A stretch of 16,155 bases of DNA from Caldatribacterium sp964426875 (GTDB lineage: Bacteria > Atribacterota > Atribacteria > Atribacterales > Caldatribacteriaceae), in contig CAYRSB010000031.1 in the NCBI GenBank assembly GCA_964426875.1, positions 1-16,155 of the forward strand, in the 5' to 3' direction. Both the position numbers and the translations under genes were made by a program. Of this stretch, positions 6,674 to 14,600 are shown in pieces. Under the pieces are notes generated by a model. The model searched no databases and was not told where the DNA came from. It was given only the letters and a program-made list of their open reading frames with translations. How positions within the stretch are numbered: position 1 is the stretch's first letter; every line of letters begins with the position of its first letter.

Positions 6674-7172
6674 CGGACTTCGACCTCCCGAGAATCCACC
6701 GCTCCAGAATCCTTCCCAGCTTCGTGGTGAAGAACTCCCGCGGCGAGACGGGGCGGACAAGGATGGTGTAGAGTCCCAGGCGGTTTCCTCCCCAGACATC
6801 GGTGAAGACCTGGTCCCCGATGACGGCCACCTCTTCCTTTCGAAGACCCAGGGCCTCGAGGGCCGCCCGAAAGGCTCCCCGTCGGGGTTTCTGGGCCCTG
6901 GATATGCCGGGTATGGCAAAAAGCCTTGAGAAGTAGGCCACCCGGCCTTCCAGGGCATTGGAAACGATACAGATGGAAAAGCCAAAATCCTTCGCCCTTT
7001 TGACCCATTCGGAAATCTCTGAGGGCACCTCATAGGCACTCCAGGCCACTAAGGTGTTGTCAAGGTCCACAATGAGTCCCCGGATGCCGAGGCTCTGGAG
7101 TTTCCCAAGGTCGATGGAGCTGACGTCTTCCACAGAGAGTCTGGGAAAGAAGCGCCGGAAAATCCAGCTCAT
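6666..7172 (-). CDS. YqeG-family HAD-superfamily phosphatase
   Basis: HAD-type hydrolase of the YqeG family (TIGR01668-type), 168 residues, full length. Motif I is VDLDNTL with nucleophile D36 and acid D38. Motif II is IVSNA. The motif III Lys lies in AQKPRRGAF, and motif IV is VIGDQVFTDVWGGN. Known relatives include phosphatidylglycerophosphatase-like and uncharacterised members, so the substrate is unknown. In Firmicutes it often sits beside yqeH and aroE. Here aroE follows directly, and mltG precedes with an ATGA stop-start overlap. Confidence 0.9.
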   Translation of the reverse strand: MSWIFRRFFPRLSVEDVSSIDLGKLQSLGIRGLIVDLDNTLVAWSAYEVPSEISEWVKRAKDFGFSICIVSNALEGRVAYFSRLFAIPGISRAQKPRRGAFRAALEALGLRKEEVAVIGDQVFTDVWGGNRLGLYTILVRPVSPREFFTTKLGRILERWILGRSKSGD

Positions 7173-8140
7173 GGGGCACCTCGCTTGTTGAGGAGATGTT
7201 CCTCGTAGGTTCTGGCAAAGGCATGGCGCCCGTTCTCCTGGAGGACGAAATAGAGGTAGTCGGTCTCTGTAGGATAGAGCACCGCCTCAATGGAGCTCAA
7301 GCCTGGATTACAGATGGGATGGGGCGGAAGCCCCCCATGGAGATAGGTGTTGAAGGGGGAGGGAAAGGAAAGGTCCTCCCGGGTGAGGGTATGGACCACA
7401 ATGCCCTTCTCCTTCTTTAAAGCATACACCACGGTAGCACAGGACTCAAGGCGCATTTTCTTTTTCAGGCGGTTTAAAAACACCGAGGCCACCAGGGGTT
7501 TTTCATCGTTCCATTTGGCCTCCTTCTCCACAATGGAGGAGAGGGTAATGATGTCGCAAAGAGAAAGGGAGGGGTCTTTCCCCTCAAGGAGGGGGAGAAC
7601 AAGACCCTCAAAGCGAAAAAGCTGAACTGCGATGACGTCCTGAGGAAGAGTGGGAACCTGGAAGGAGTAGGTGTCGGGGAAGAGAAAGCCCTCCAGGGTT
7701 TTTGCCTCAGAAAGCCAGGGTTTCCCGAAAAACTCAGGATGCCTCACCCAGAAGAGGTACTCCTCCTTTCCGCAGACCCCAAAGTGCTCCAGAACCTCGG
7801 CCATCTCCTCGGCGGTGAAGCCCTCCGGAAAAGTCACCCGCACCTCCGGGGGTCCCTTGGCCAAAAGGTCCACAAGGTGGGCAACGGGCATCCCCTTTCT
7901 TAAGCGATAGCGGCCGGCAATGAGAGTCTTCTTCCCAGAAAAAAAGGTGAAGGCAAGGAAACGGAAAGAAGAGGCAATGTTTCTCTCCTCGAGAATCCGG
8001 GCAATGCCCCGAAGGGACGTCCCCCGGGGAACGACCACCTCCACCTCTTCTCCCTGCAGGAAGTCGCAAAAGAAGGCCAGGTCAACGAAAAGCCACACTG
8101 CCAAGGCCAGGGCCAAAACGGCAAAGACCCAGGGTTTCAC
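7169..8140 (-). CDS. mltG: Endolytic murein transglycosylase MltG
   Basis: Inner-membrane lytic transglycosylase (YceG-like) that cleaves nascent glycan strands and sets their length. It has 323 residues. A short N-terminal cytoplasmic start and membrane helix (about 3-25) lead to a LysM-like region (EVVVPRGTSLRGIARIL) and then the catalytic domain. Visible marks are TLEGFLFPDTYSF (148-160), the catalytic Glu in SSIVEKEA (about E205), and the closing SPFNTYLHGGLPPHPICNPG and YLYFV segments. The GTG start overlaps the ruvX stop in a GTGA tetranucleotide, with GGGAGAGG just upstream. The alaS-ruvX-mltG order is widespread in Firmicutes. Confidence 0.95.
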   Translation of the reverse strand: MKPWVFAVLALALAVWLFVDLAFFCDFLQGEEVEVVVPRGTSLRGIARILEERNIASSFRFLAFTFFSGKKTLIAGRYRLRKGMPVAHLVDLLAKGPPEVRVTFPEGFTAEEMAEVLEHFGVCGKEEYLFWVRHPEFFGKPWLSEAKTLEGFLFPDTYSFQVPTLPQDVIAVQLFRFEGLVLPLLEGKDPSLSLCDIITLSSIVEKEAKWNDEKPLVASVFLNRLKKKMRLESCATVVYALKKEKGIVVHTLTREDLSFPSPFNTYLHGGLPPHPICNPGLSSIEAVLYPTETDYLYFVLQENGRHAFARTYEEHLLNKRGAP

Positions 8141-8547
8141 GTCCTCTCCCTCGCCAGATAGGCTTCAAGAATCAAGGCCGCCGAGATTTTGTCGATGAGG
8201 CGCTTCCTCTTTGCCCGACTGGTTTCAAGCTCAATGAGGCGACGTTCAGCCTCCCTGGTGGAGAAGCGCTCATCGAAAAGCTCCACCTTCCCCGGGAACC
8301 GTCTTTTGAGGGCCTCCACAAAGTCAAGCACGCTTTCGGCCTCTTTTTTCAGGGAGGCGTCGGTCCGGATGGGAAGGCCAACCACGATGGTGTCTACCTC
8401 AAGCTCCCGGGCCAGAGCAAGGACACGGGCCACGTCTTCCTTCCCCTCCCGAAGGAGAACGGTGTAGGGGAAAGCACACTGTACCCCCCGGTTCACCGCC
8501 ACTCCGATGCGCCTCTCTCCCACATCAAGAGCCATGACCCGCTTCAT
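8137..8547 (-). CDS. ruvX: RuvX/YqgF nuclease (putative Holliday junction resolvase / pre-16S processing)
   Basis: RNase H-fold nuclease, 136 residues, typical length. The first catalytic Asp is D8 in ALDVGERRIGVAV. The TIVVGLPIRTDAS strand-loop, FDERFSTREAE (acidic motif) and the C-terminal DKISAALILEAYL (final Asp) complete the active site. Homologues process the 5' end of 16S rRNA in E. coli and have been described as Holliday-junction resolvases in other bacteria. The ATG at 8547 lies inside the alaS 3' end, a 23-base overlap, with GAGG four bases upstream. An in-frame ATG at 8535 is less well spaced. Confidence 0.94.
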   Translation of the reverse strand: MKRVMALDVGERRIGVAVNRGVQCAFPYTVLLREGKEDVARVLALARELEVDTIVVGLPIRTDASLKKEAESVLDFVEALKRRFPGKVELFDERFSTREAERRLIELETSRAKRKRLIDKISAALILEAYLARERT

Positions 8548-11155
8548 GAAGCCTCAGAAAATCCTCCAGGGCAGAGAGGAAGTCCCCCCAGCGGGACCTG
8601 GGCACACCCCCGAACTGGGCAAAGTGGGGTTTGCCCCCTCCTCCCCCACCGAGGGTTTTGGAGATCTCCTTAAGGAAGGAGGAGAAGTTGATGTCCTTTG
8701 AGAGCCCCACTCCGGCGATGATCCCCTGGACCTTCTCCCTCCCGGCCACCCCCAGAACGATGGCTCCCCGAAAGACCATCCCCCGCAGGACGTCCACGGC
8801 CTCCCGCAGGGTGTCGAGGTCCACCCCGTCCTCCTCGAAGAGGTGGACAAAGAGGGGGGAAGTGCCCTGGGATTTGAGGAGGCGCTCGGAGAGCTCCTGG
8901 AAAATCTTTTCCTTCCTCTGCCGGGCAAGGAGTTTGCGCAATTCTCTCACTTCCTCCTCAAGACGGGCAACGGCTTCGGGGAGACGGCTGGCTTCCACCC
9001 CCAGGGAGGCCTGGACTCTCTTGAGGATTTTCCGGGAAGAGCGCAAAACCTCAAGGGCTCTCTCCCCGGCCACAGCCTCAATCCTCCGCATCCCGGTCCC
9101 GATGCTCGACTCAGAAAGAATCACAAAAACTCCTGCCTCAGAAGTGCGGCGGAGGTGCGTTCCTCCGCAGAGTTCGGCAGAATAGTCCCCCACCCGCACA
9201 ATCCGCACCAGGGCTCCGTACTTCTCCTCAAAGAGGGCCACAACCCCCTGCCTCTGGGCCTCCTCAAGGGTACTGAAAGTGACGTGCACCGGGAGGTCTT
9301 CGAGAATTTTCTCATTCACTCTTTTCTCCACCGCCTCAAGCTCCTCTTCTGAGAGGGGGGCAAAGTGGGTGAAGTCAAAGCGCAGGCCCTCCTCCCCCAC
9401 GAAAGACCCGGCCTGCTTCACCTGTTCCCCCAGAATTTCCCGGAGAGCCCGGTGGAGAAGGTGCGTCACGGTGTGGTGGGTTTCAAGGTACTTTCGCCTT
9501 TTGGGATTGACCGAGGCTGTGCCTTTCTCCCCTACCGTGATTTTCCCCTCTTTCACCCTCCCGTGGTGCACAAAGAGGTCGAAAGAAGGGGCACTGACCC
9601 GTACCACCTCAAGTCTTCCCGAGGGTGTGGTGATTTCCCCGGTGTCCCATTCCTGTCCCCCTCGCTCGGCGTAGAAGGGTGTCAGGTCAAGAACACACAT
9701 GACTTCATCGCCTTCTTTTGCCTCAGGGACGAGGACCTCATCCCGGGAAAGGGCAAGGATGGTGGCCGGGGCGTGGAGGCAGTCATACCCCACAAAGGTA
9801 GTGACAAGGCCCAAAAAGAGCTCTTCTTCTTTTTTGCGGTCGGTGAGCCCCAAGACTTTCTCGCCATAGGCCCGGCGGGCCCGCTCTCTCTGTTGCTCCA
9901 TTTCCTCTTCGAACTCCTCTCTTGAGAACCCCAAACCCTCTTCCTCAAGAACCTCCTGGGCAAAATCGAGGGGGAATCCGTAGGTGTCGTAGAGCTTGAA
10001 AATTTCCCGGCCAGGAACGGTCTTTGCCCCGGAGGCCTTGGCCTTTTCCATGAGCTCCTCCAGGCGCTCAAAGCCAAGACTCAAGGTCTCTTCAAAGCGC
10101 TTCTCTTCCTGGAAGACCACCTGGGCGATGGTTCGCTCCCTCTCTCTGAGCTCGGGGTACACCTCCCCCATGAGCGTCACCACAGAGAGGCACATCTCGT
10201 GCAGAAAGGGTTTTTCAAGGCCCAGTTTTTTCCCGAAGCGGTGGGCCCGGCGGATGAGCCGCCGGAGAACGTACCCCCGTCCTTCATTGGCCGGATACAC
10301 CCCATCGGCAAGCAGGAAGGCCACCGCCCGGGAGTGGTCGGCAATGAGGCGGAAAACAGGTTTGTGCTCCTTGTACTTCATCCCAGAGAGGCCCTGAAGG
10401 GCGTGGATGAGGGGAAGGAAAAGATCGGTCTCAAAGTTGGAGTCGACCCCCTGGACGACCGAGGCGATTCGCTCAAGACCCATGCCAGTGTCGATGTTCT
10501 TTGCCGGGAGTTCCTTTAAGGTTCCGTCGGACTGACGATCGAACTGCATGAAGACGAGATTCCACACCTCCAGGTACCGATCGCAGTCACAGCCCGGACG
10601 GCAACCGGGCCTCCCACAGCCCCGGCTCTCCCCGGTGTCATAGTAGATTTCGGAACAGTACCCGCAGGGTCCCACAGGGCCCGAAGCCCAGAAATTGTCT
10701 TCGTCTCCCAGGAAAACGATTTTTTCCTCCGGGAAGCCCACCACATCACGCCACACCAGGAAAGCCTCTTCGTCTTTTTCGTGCACCGAAACCCAGAGCT
10801 TCTCCCCGGAAAGTTTAAGGACGTCAGTGAGAAACTCAAAGGCCCAGAGACAGGCCTCCTTTTTAAAGTAGTCTCCAAAGGAAAAGTTGCCCAGCATCTC
10901 AAAGAAGGTGTGGTGTCTTGCGGTGTAGCCCACCTTCTCAAGATCGCTCACCCGCACACACTTCTGCACCGTGCAGACCCTCCGGAAACTGGGGGCAACT
11001 TGCCCAAGGAAAATGGGCTTAAAGGGGACCATGCCGGCAATGGTAAGTAGGAGGGTGGGGTCGGAAGGAACAAGAGGAGCACTGGGAAGAATCCGGTGAT
11101 CTCGTTTCTCGAAAAAGGAAAGGAAGAGGCTGCGGATGTCGCGGCTTGAGAACAT
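8525..11155 (-). CDS. alaS: Alanyl-tRNA synthetase
   Basis: Charges tRNA-Ala and hydrolyses mischarged Ser/Gly-tRNA-Ala. From the ATG at 11155 it has 876 residues, the standard size. Class II motif 1 region reads SRDIRSLFLSFFEKRDH, followed by the LVPSDPTLLLTIAGM segment. A Cys-rich insertion near residue 180 (CGRPGCRPGCDCDRYLEVW) matches the form common in clostridial-type enzymes. The editing-site zinc ligands are intact: HTVTH at about 561-565 and CGGTH at about 663-667. The C-Ala domain ends with a glycine run and KPHFAQFGG. The frame is open to 11230, but that extension is unlike the family. AAGGAG is eight bases from ATG 11155 but only two from the ATG at 11161, which overlaps the upstream stop as ATGA. 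Confidence 0.97.
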   Translation of the reverse strand: MFSSRDIRSLFLSFFEKRDHRILPSAPLVPSDPTLLLTIAGMVPFKPIFLGQVAPSFRRVCTVQKCVRVSDLEKVGYTARHHTFFEMLGNFSFGDYFKKEACLWAFEFLTDVLKLSGEKLWVSVHEKDEEAFLVWRDVVGFPEEKIVFLGDEDNFWASGPVGPCGYCSEIYYDTGESRGCGRPGCRPGCDCDRYLEVWNLVFMQFDRQSDGTLKELPAKNIDTGMGLERIASVVQGVDSNFETDLFLPLIHALQGLSGMKYKEHKPVFRLIADHSRAVAFLLADGVYPANEGRGYVLRRLIRRAHRFGKKLGLEKPFLHEMCLSVVTLMGEVYPELRERERTIAQVVFQEEKRFEETLSLGFERLEELMEKAKASGAKTVPGREIFKLYDTYGFPLDFAQEVLEEEGLGFSREEFEEEMEQQRERARRAYGEKVLGLTDRKKEEELFLGLVTTFVGYDCLHAPATILALSRDEVLVPEAKEGDEVMCVLDLTPFYAERGGQEWDTGEITTPSGRLEVVRVSAPSFDLFVHHGRVKEGKITVGEKGTASVNPKRRKYLETHHTVTHLLHRALREILGEQVKQAGSFVGEEGLRFDFTHFAPLSEEELEAVEKRVNEKILEDLPVHVTFSTLEEAQRQGVVALFEEKYGALVRIVRVGDYSAELCGGTHLRRTSEAGVFVILSESSIGTGMRRIEAVAGERALEVLRSSRKILKRVQASLGVEASRLPEAVARLEEEVRELRKLLARQRKEKIFQELSERLLKSQGTSPLFVHLFEEDGVDLDTLREAVDVLRGMVFRGAIVLGVAGREKVQGIIAGVGLSKDINFSSFLKEISKTLGGGGGGKPHFAQFGGVPRSRWGDFLSALEDFLRLHEAGHGS

Positions 11156-11157
11156 GT

Positions 11158-12150
11158 TCATCTCTCCTTCACAAAGTCTACCACATGGAAAGTACGCAGA
11201 CGTCGATTGGTGGAGGGCATGAAGACACACCGTATCGGGAAGGCAAAGTCAGGCTGTAGCCTTCCTCTCTCCAGGGCGATGAGGGAAAGCTCATTGCGGT
11301 ATTGTCCGGGATTGGCCCGAACGATGAGCTTGAGGGGGGCGTCAACCCAGACTACCTTCCCCAGAGTGGATAAAGAAGACAGGGCCTTTTCAATGGCACT
11401 CCGCAGGGGTTCCTCGGGAAGGGGCTTGACGTTGACCAGGGCGATGTTCTCCCGAAGAGGACCGATGATGGTGACGTTGGCAATGCTGCGCTCGTAGCCG
11501 GCTTCCTCAAGCAGGCGAAGAAGGATTTCGTTACTCTCCACCACCGCCCGGCCGTGAAAGGAGGGCACAACCAGGGGCTTGAGGAGGTGCTTCAGAAAAC
11601 ACCCCTCCCGGACGGCATGCTCTCCAATACGACGGAGAGGAACACAAAGAAAGGAGGCAAGAGCAAAGACCTCTTCCTTGTAGAGATCAAAGAGGGGGGA
11701 AAAGGTGTCCCCCAGGAACTTCACTCCCCGCTGTCCCCAGCTGTCGCTTTTGTTTGCCCCTCCAAGGATGAGGGTTCCATCGCCAAAGTACTCCCGGATG
11801 CGACCGAGCTTGGCCTTTTTGGTACAGAGGTTGCAGGAAGGACCGCCCCGAGCTATGTCCTCGATGAGGTTCTGGCCGGGTATGAAAACGTGTTCAACCC
11901 CAAAGTAACGTACCAGAAAGAGGATGTTCTCCCGGGCTTTCTTGGGAAGATACGGTCCCCAATCGACGGTAGAGGCCACAAACCCTCGTTTGCCGAAAGC
12001 CTCCCGGGCCAGGAAAAGCACCAGGGTACTATCCACCCCCCCGGAAAAGGCCACCACCACCCGGCGAAAAGAAGAGGCCACCTCGCGGAGTTCCCGGAGG
12101 AATTGCTCAAAAAGGAGGGGAAGAGTGGCCTTTTCTGGTACAGCGCTCAT
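11158..12150 (-). CDS. PP-loop superfamily ATPase, function unassigned (TtcA/LarE-like core)
   Basis: The core is an N-type ATP pyrophosphatase that should adenylate a substrate. The pyrophosphate loop is FSGGVDST (35-42). A CxxC pair (C106, C109) in PSCNLCTKKAK resembles the CSLC-type motif of the tRNA 2-thiolation enzyme TtcA and the cysteines of sulfur transferase LarE. GANKSDS (131-137) is the usual second nucleotide motif. About 130 further residues at the C-terminus (from near 200) form an alpha/beta region that I do not recognise. It has a loose likeness to a GMP-synthetase dimerisation fold. At 330 residues it is longer than LarE. It overlaps the S1 gene stop by ATGA and is followed within two bases by alaS, suggesting a tRNA- or translation-related role. 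That role is inference; a sulfur-transfer enzyme is the main alternative. Confidence 0.8.
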   Translation of the reverse strand: MSAVPEKATLPLLFEQFLRELREVASSFRRVVVAFSGGVDSTLVLFLAREAFGKRGFVASTVDWGPYLPKKARENILFLVRYFGVEHVFIPGQNLIEDIARGGPSCNLCTKKAKLGRIREYFGDGTLILGGANKSDSWGQRGVKFLGDTFSPLFDLYKEEVFALASFLCVPLRRIGEHAVREGCFLKHLLKPLVVPSFHGRAVVESNEILLRLLEEAGYERSIANVTIIGPLRENIALVNVKPLPEEPLRSAIEKALSSLSTLGKVVWVDAPLKLIVRANPGQYRNELSLIALERGRLQPDFAFPIRCVFMPSTNRRLRTFHVVDFVKER

Positions 12151-14087
12151 TTTTTCAGGTTATGCAAGATGGTGGCAAGCTTCTCCCCGATGACGTCCCC
12201 CAGGGTTACTTTGCCGTCGGCGGTGTGCTGCTCCTTGCGTTCCTTCTCCTCTTCCTCCCTGAGGGCCTGCTTGATGCTCAGGCCGATTTTCCTCTCGTTG
12301 TCGTCGAGCTTGATGATTTTGACTTTGACCCGTTCGCCTTCCTTGAGAACCTCCTGGGGAGAGTTGACGCGCTGATCGGCAATCTCAGAGATGTGGACGA
12401 GGCCGTCCCATCCCTCTTCAAGCTCCACGAAAGCACCAAAGTCCACCACCCGGACCACCTTGCCCTCGTGGATGCTGCCCAGAGGATACCGGGTCTTGAC
12501 GATTTCCCAGGGATCGGGAAGAAGGGCCTTGCGGCTCACCACAATCCTCTGTTCCTCGGGTTTGAGTTCGATTATTTTCAAGGAGACGGTCTGCCCTTTT
12601 TTGAAGACCTGGCTGGGATGCTTCACCGGCTCCCAGGCAATCTCCGAAAGCGGCAAAAGGGCCTCGATCTCGGGAGCGATCTCCACAAAGACTCCAAAGT
12701 TCATGAGGCGTTGGATTTTGCCCTCCACAATGTCGCCCACTTTCCACTGGGACGCCGCTTTCTCCCAGGGGTTGGGACGGAGCCCTTTGAGGCTGAAGGT
12801 AATCTGGCGGCTCTCCCGGTTGATGGCAATGACTTTGGCCTCGACGAGCTGGTTTCGCCGGACAACCTCGTTGACTCGGGTGACTCTCTTCCAGGAGAGC
12901 TCCTCAAGGGGGATACGACCCTCCACACCCTCTTCTACTTCCACCAGGGCTCCCCGGGTGTTGATTTTGTTCACCCGGACCCGTACCACGCTCCCCACCG
13001 GGTACCTCTCCTCAATGTCCTCCCAGGGGTCGGGGAAAATTTGCTTGAGGCCCAGAGAAACCCTTCGTCTCTCCGGGTCCATCTCCAGAATTTTGGCCTC
13101 CACAATGTCCCCCACTTTCACCACTTCCCGGGGGTGCTTCACATAGCCCCAGGAGAGGTCGGACACGTGGATGAGCCCTTCAACGCCTTCCTCGATTTCC
13201 ACAAAGACCCCGAAGTCCTTGAGGGAGACGACCTTGCCTTTGACGACCTCCCCCACTCTGGCCTCTTCCTTGAACTTCTCCCAGGGGTCGGGAGTAAGGC
13301 GTTTCATGCTCAGGCTGATCTCCTCTTTCTCGGGATTCCAGCCGATGACTTTGACCTCCACTTCGTCACCCTTTTTGAAGAGGTCTCCCAATTTCCCCAC
13401 CTTGCCCCAGGAAATCTCCGAGACGTGCAAAAGACCGTCGATGCCCCCCAGGTCCACAAAGACACCAAAGCTCGTGATGTTCTTCACAACGCCTTTCCGA
13501 ACCTGGCCGATTTCAAGGGAAGCGATGGTTTCCTGACGGCGGCGGGCGAGTTCCTCTTCGATGACTGCCCGACGGGACACGATGACACTGCGAGTCTTAC
13601 GGTCGGCCTCGATGACTTTCACCTTGATGGACTGGTCGATGAGCTCATCGAGATTCCGAGGGACAACATCCACACAGGAAGCGGGGAGGAAGGCATTGAC
13701 CCCGATGTCGACGATGAGTCCTCCTTTGACCTTGCGCTTAACCTTAGCGGCAAGGACCTTGCCCTTTTCTTTGCTCTCCTCTATGTCAATCCAGGCTCCC
13801 TGGTAGCGGGCCTGTTCTCGGGAAAGCCAGACGTATCCCTGGTCGTCGATGCGGGTTACCATCACCCAGATTTCTTCTTCCTCTTCGAGCTGGTGCTCCA
13901 CTTCTCCTTCTCTTCCCTGAGCCCTCTCTCGAAAAGGAAGAATACCCTCTGCTTTATAGTGGATGTTGACAAAGTAGCCCTCTTCGCCTTTCTTGATTAC
14001 TTTTCCCTTGACGAGGTCTCCGGGGCGTACCATGCGGATTCGATCCAGGTTTTCGTGCAGGAGATCCATGGTTCCTTCATTTTCCAC
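12147..14087 (-). CDS. rpsA: 30S ribosomal protein S1 homologue with seven S1 domains
   Basis: RNA-binding protein that helps mRNA bind the ribosome. Seven S1 (OB-fold) repeats are visible, numbered from an upstream GTG at 14096: about 25-93, 112-176, 197-265, 282-351, 368-436, 453-522 and 539-608. They are joined by recurring PDPWE-type linkers. Domain 1 has the ribosome-docking look of true S1 (VNIHYKAEGILPF). Domains 3, 4 and 7 have the classic FGVFV or FGAFV plus HVSE/HISE cores. E. coli S1 has six domains and 557 residues. A charged tail (REEEEKERKEQ) ends the protein. Start choice: AAGGAG lies one base before GTG 14096 but ten before GTG 14087, so 14087 (646 residues) is preferred. The start 14096 and a TTG at 14093 are alternatives. 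It is first in the long operon. Confidence 0.93.
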   Translation of the reverse strand: MENEGTMDLLHENLDRIRMVRPGDLVKGKVIKKGEEGYFVNIHYKAEGILPFRERAQGREGEVEHQLEEEEEIWVMVTRIDDQGYVWLSREQARYQGAWIDIEESKEKGKVLAAKVKRKVKGGLIVDIGVNAFLPASCVDVVPRNLDELIDQSIKVKVIEADRKTRSVIVSRRAVIEEELARRRQETIASLEIGQVRKGVVKNITSFGVFVDLGGIDGLLHVSEISWGKVGKLGDLFKKGDEVEVKVIGWNPEKEEISLSMKRLTPDPWEKFKEEARVGEVVKGKVVSLKDFGVFVEIEEGVEGLIHVSDLSWGYVKHPREVVKVGDIVEAKILEMDPERRRVSLGLKQIFPDPWEDIEERYPVGSVVRVRVNKINTRGALVEVEEGVEGRIPLEELSWKRVTRVNEVVRRNQLVEAKVIAINRESRQITFSLKGLRPNPWEKAASQWKVGDIVEGKIQRLMNFGVFVEIAPEIEALLPLSEIAWEPVKHPSQVFKKGQTVSLKIIELKPEEQRIVVSRKALLPDPWEIVKTRYPLGSIHEGKVVRVVDFGAFVELEEGWDGLVHISEIADQRVNSPQEVLKEGERVKVKIIKLDDNERKIGLSIKQALREEEEKERKEQHTADGKVTLGDVIGEKLATILHNLKK

Positions 14088-14229
14088 ACCCAACACACTC
14101 CTTCCTCACAGTGTGACCCCGCCTGTGCCGTGTGTCAACCGCTTTGATCCTCGTCCTCAAAAAGGTGGGTGCTCTCCCAGGCAAACCAAAGCTTACCCGG
14201 AGTCCAAGCTCCCTGGACAAGGGTGTTGG

Positions 14230-14247
14230 GTCAAAGCCTCCTTTGAC
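14230..14247 (-). promoter_or_regulatory. Leader hairpin presenting AGGAGG, upstream of the S1 gene
   Basis: gtcaaag (14230-14236) and ctttgac (14241-14247) pair perfectly around a four-base loop. In minus-strand RNA the sequence is GTCAAAGGAGGCTTTGAC, so a full AAAGGAGG anti-16S sequence spans stem and loop. It sits about 145 bases upstream of the S1 start with no well-placed start codon after it. S1 genes in several bacteria are autoregulated through their leaders. A decoy ribosome site here is an inference. Confidence 0.4.
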
Positions 14248-14302
14248 ATCACTAACAAGGCAGGGCCACAAACCGATATGTCGACACCCTGACTCTTTCA
14301 AA

Positions 14303-14331
14303 ATGATAGCATAAGCCCCTCGCTTTTGCAA
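14303..14331 (-). promoter_or_regulatory. Sigma70-like promoter for the S1-to-pilB operon
   Basis: Read on the minus strand, TTGCAA (14326-14331) and TATCAT (14303-14308) are separated by exactly 17 bases. Transcription should begin near 14296 and give a leader of about 200 nt before the S1 start. A second TTGACA nearer the gene (14133-14138) lacks a good -10. Confidence 0.6.
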
Positions 14332-14382
14332 TGACTACTCCTTGTGGAGCCGTCAAGCCACAAAGGGGGAAGAAAGCGGTTG

Positions 14383-14407
14383 AAAAAAAGAGCCCCCGGC
14401 GAGGGGG
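14383..14407 (-). terminator. Intrinsic terminator facing the S1 promoter
   Basis: Read on the minus strand, CCCCC (14407-14403), a five-base loop and GGGGG (14397-14393) are followed by CTC and seven T's (14389-14383). It would stop minus-strand transcription arriving from the right, including any antisense reading through the two tRNAs, before it reaches the S1 promoter. There is no gene immediately upstream on that strand. Confidence 0.7.
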
Positions 14408-14470
14408 AAGGTACTGTCGCCGATAGCGGAATAAAGAAAAGCAGGGTCCTTCTTCTGCCTTAGGGGTACC

Positions 14471-14498
14471 TTGAATCTTTGGGGGTATCTGGTACAAT
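14471..14498 (+). promoter_or_regulatory. Sigma70-like promoter for the tRNA-His/tRNA-Arg pair
   Basis: TTGAAT (14471-14476), a 16-base spacer and TACAAT (14493-14498) lie just upstream of tRNA-His. Transcription would start near 14505, leaving a leader of about ten bases. Confidence 0.7.
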
Positions 14499-14513
14499 AT
14501 ATACTGTTCTCAC

Positions 14514-14592
14514 GGTGAGCGTAGCTCAACTCGGTTAGAGCACTGGACTGTGGATCCAGGTGTTGGGGGTTCAAATCCCCTCGCTCACCCCA
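14514..14592 (+). tRNA. tRNA-His (GTG)
   Basis: Acceptor GTGAGCG (14515-14521) pairs with CGCTCAC (14582-14588). The anticodon loop CTGTGGA gives anticodon GTG. Two tRNA-His hallmarks are present: a G directly before the acceptor (G-1 at 14514) and a C discriminator (14589) opposite it. CCA is encoded at 14590-14592. The T-arm is gggggttcaaatcccc. It is co-transcribed with the tRNA-Arg eight bases downstream. Confidence 0.95.
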
Positions 14593-14600
14593 GGATGTGC

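Noticed and set aside
6674..7039. N-terminal extension of the aroE frame
   Set aside because: The residues lie over yqeG in another frame, lack AroE similarity, and a Shine-Dalgarno supports the GTG at 6673.
14110..14138. TTGACA-17-CACACT as a second S1 promoter
   Set aside because: The -10 matches only three of six positions, and transcription would start almost on the ribosome site.
12162..14147. 661-codon plus-strand open frame antisense to the whole S1 gene
   Set aside because: It mirrors the S1 frame, which is rich in repeated codons whose complements avoid stops. The translation shows no family motif and no ribosome site is placed at its start.
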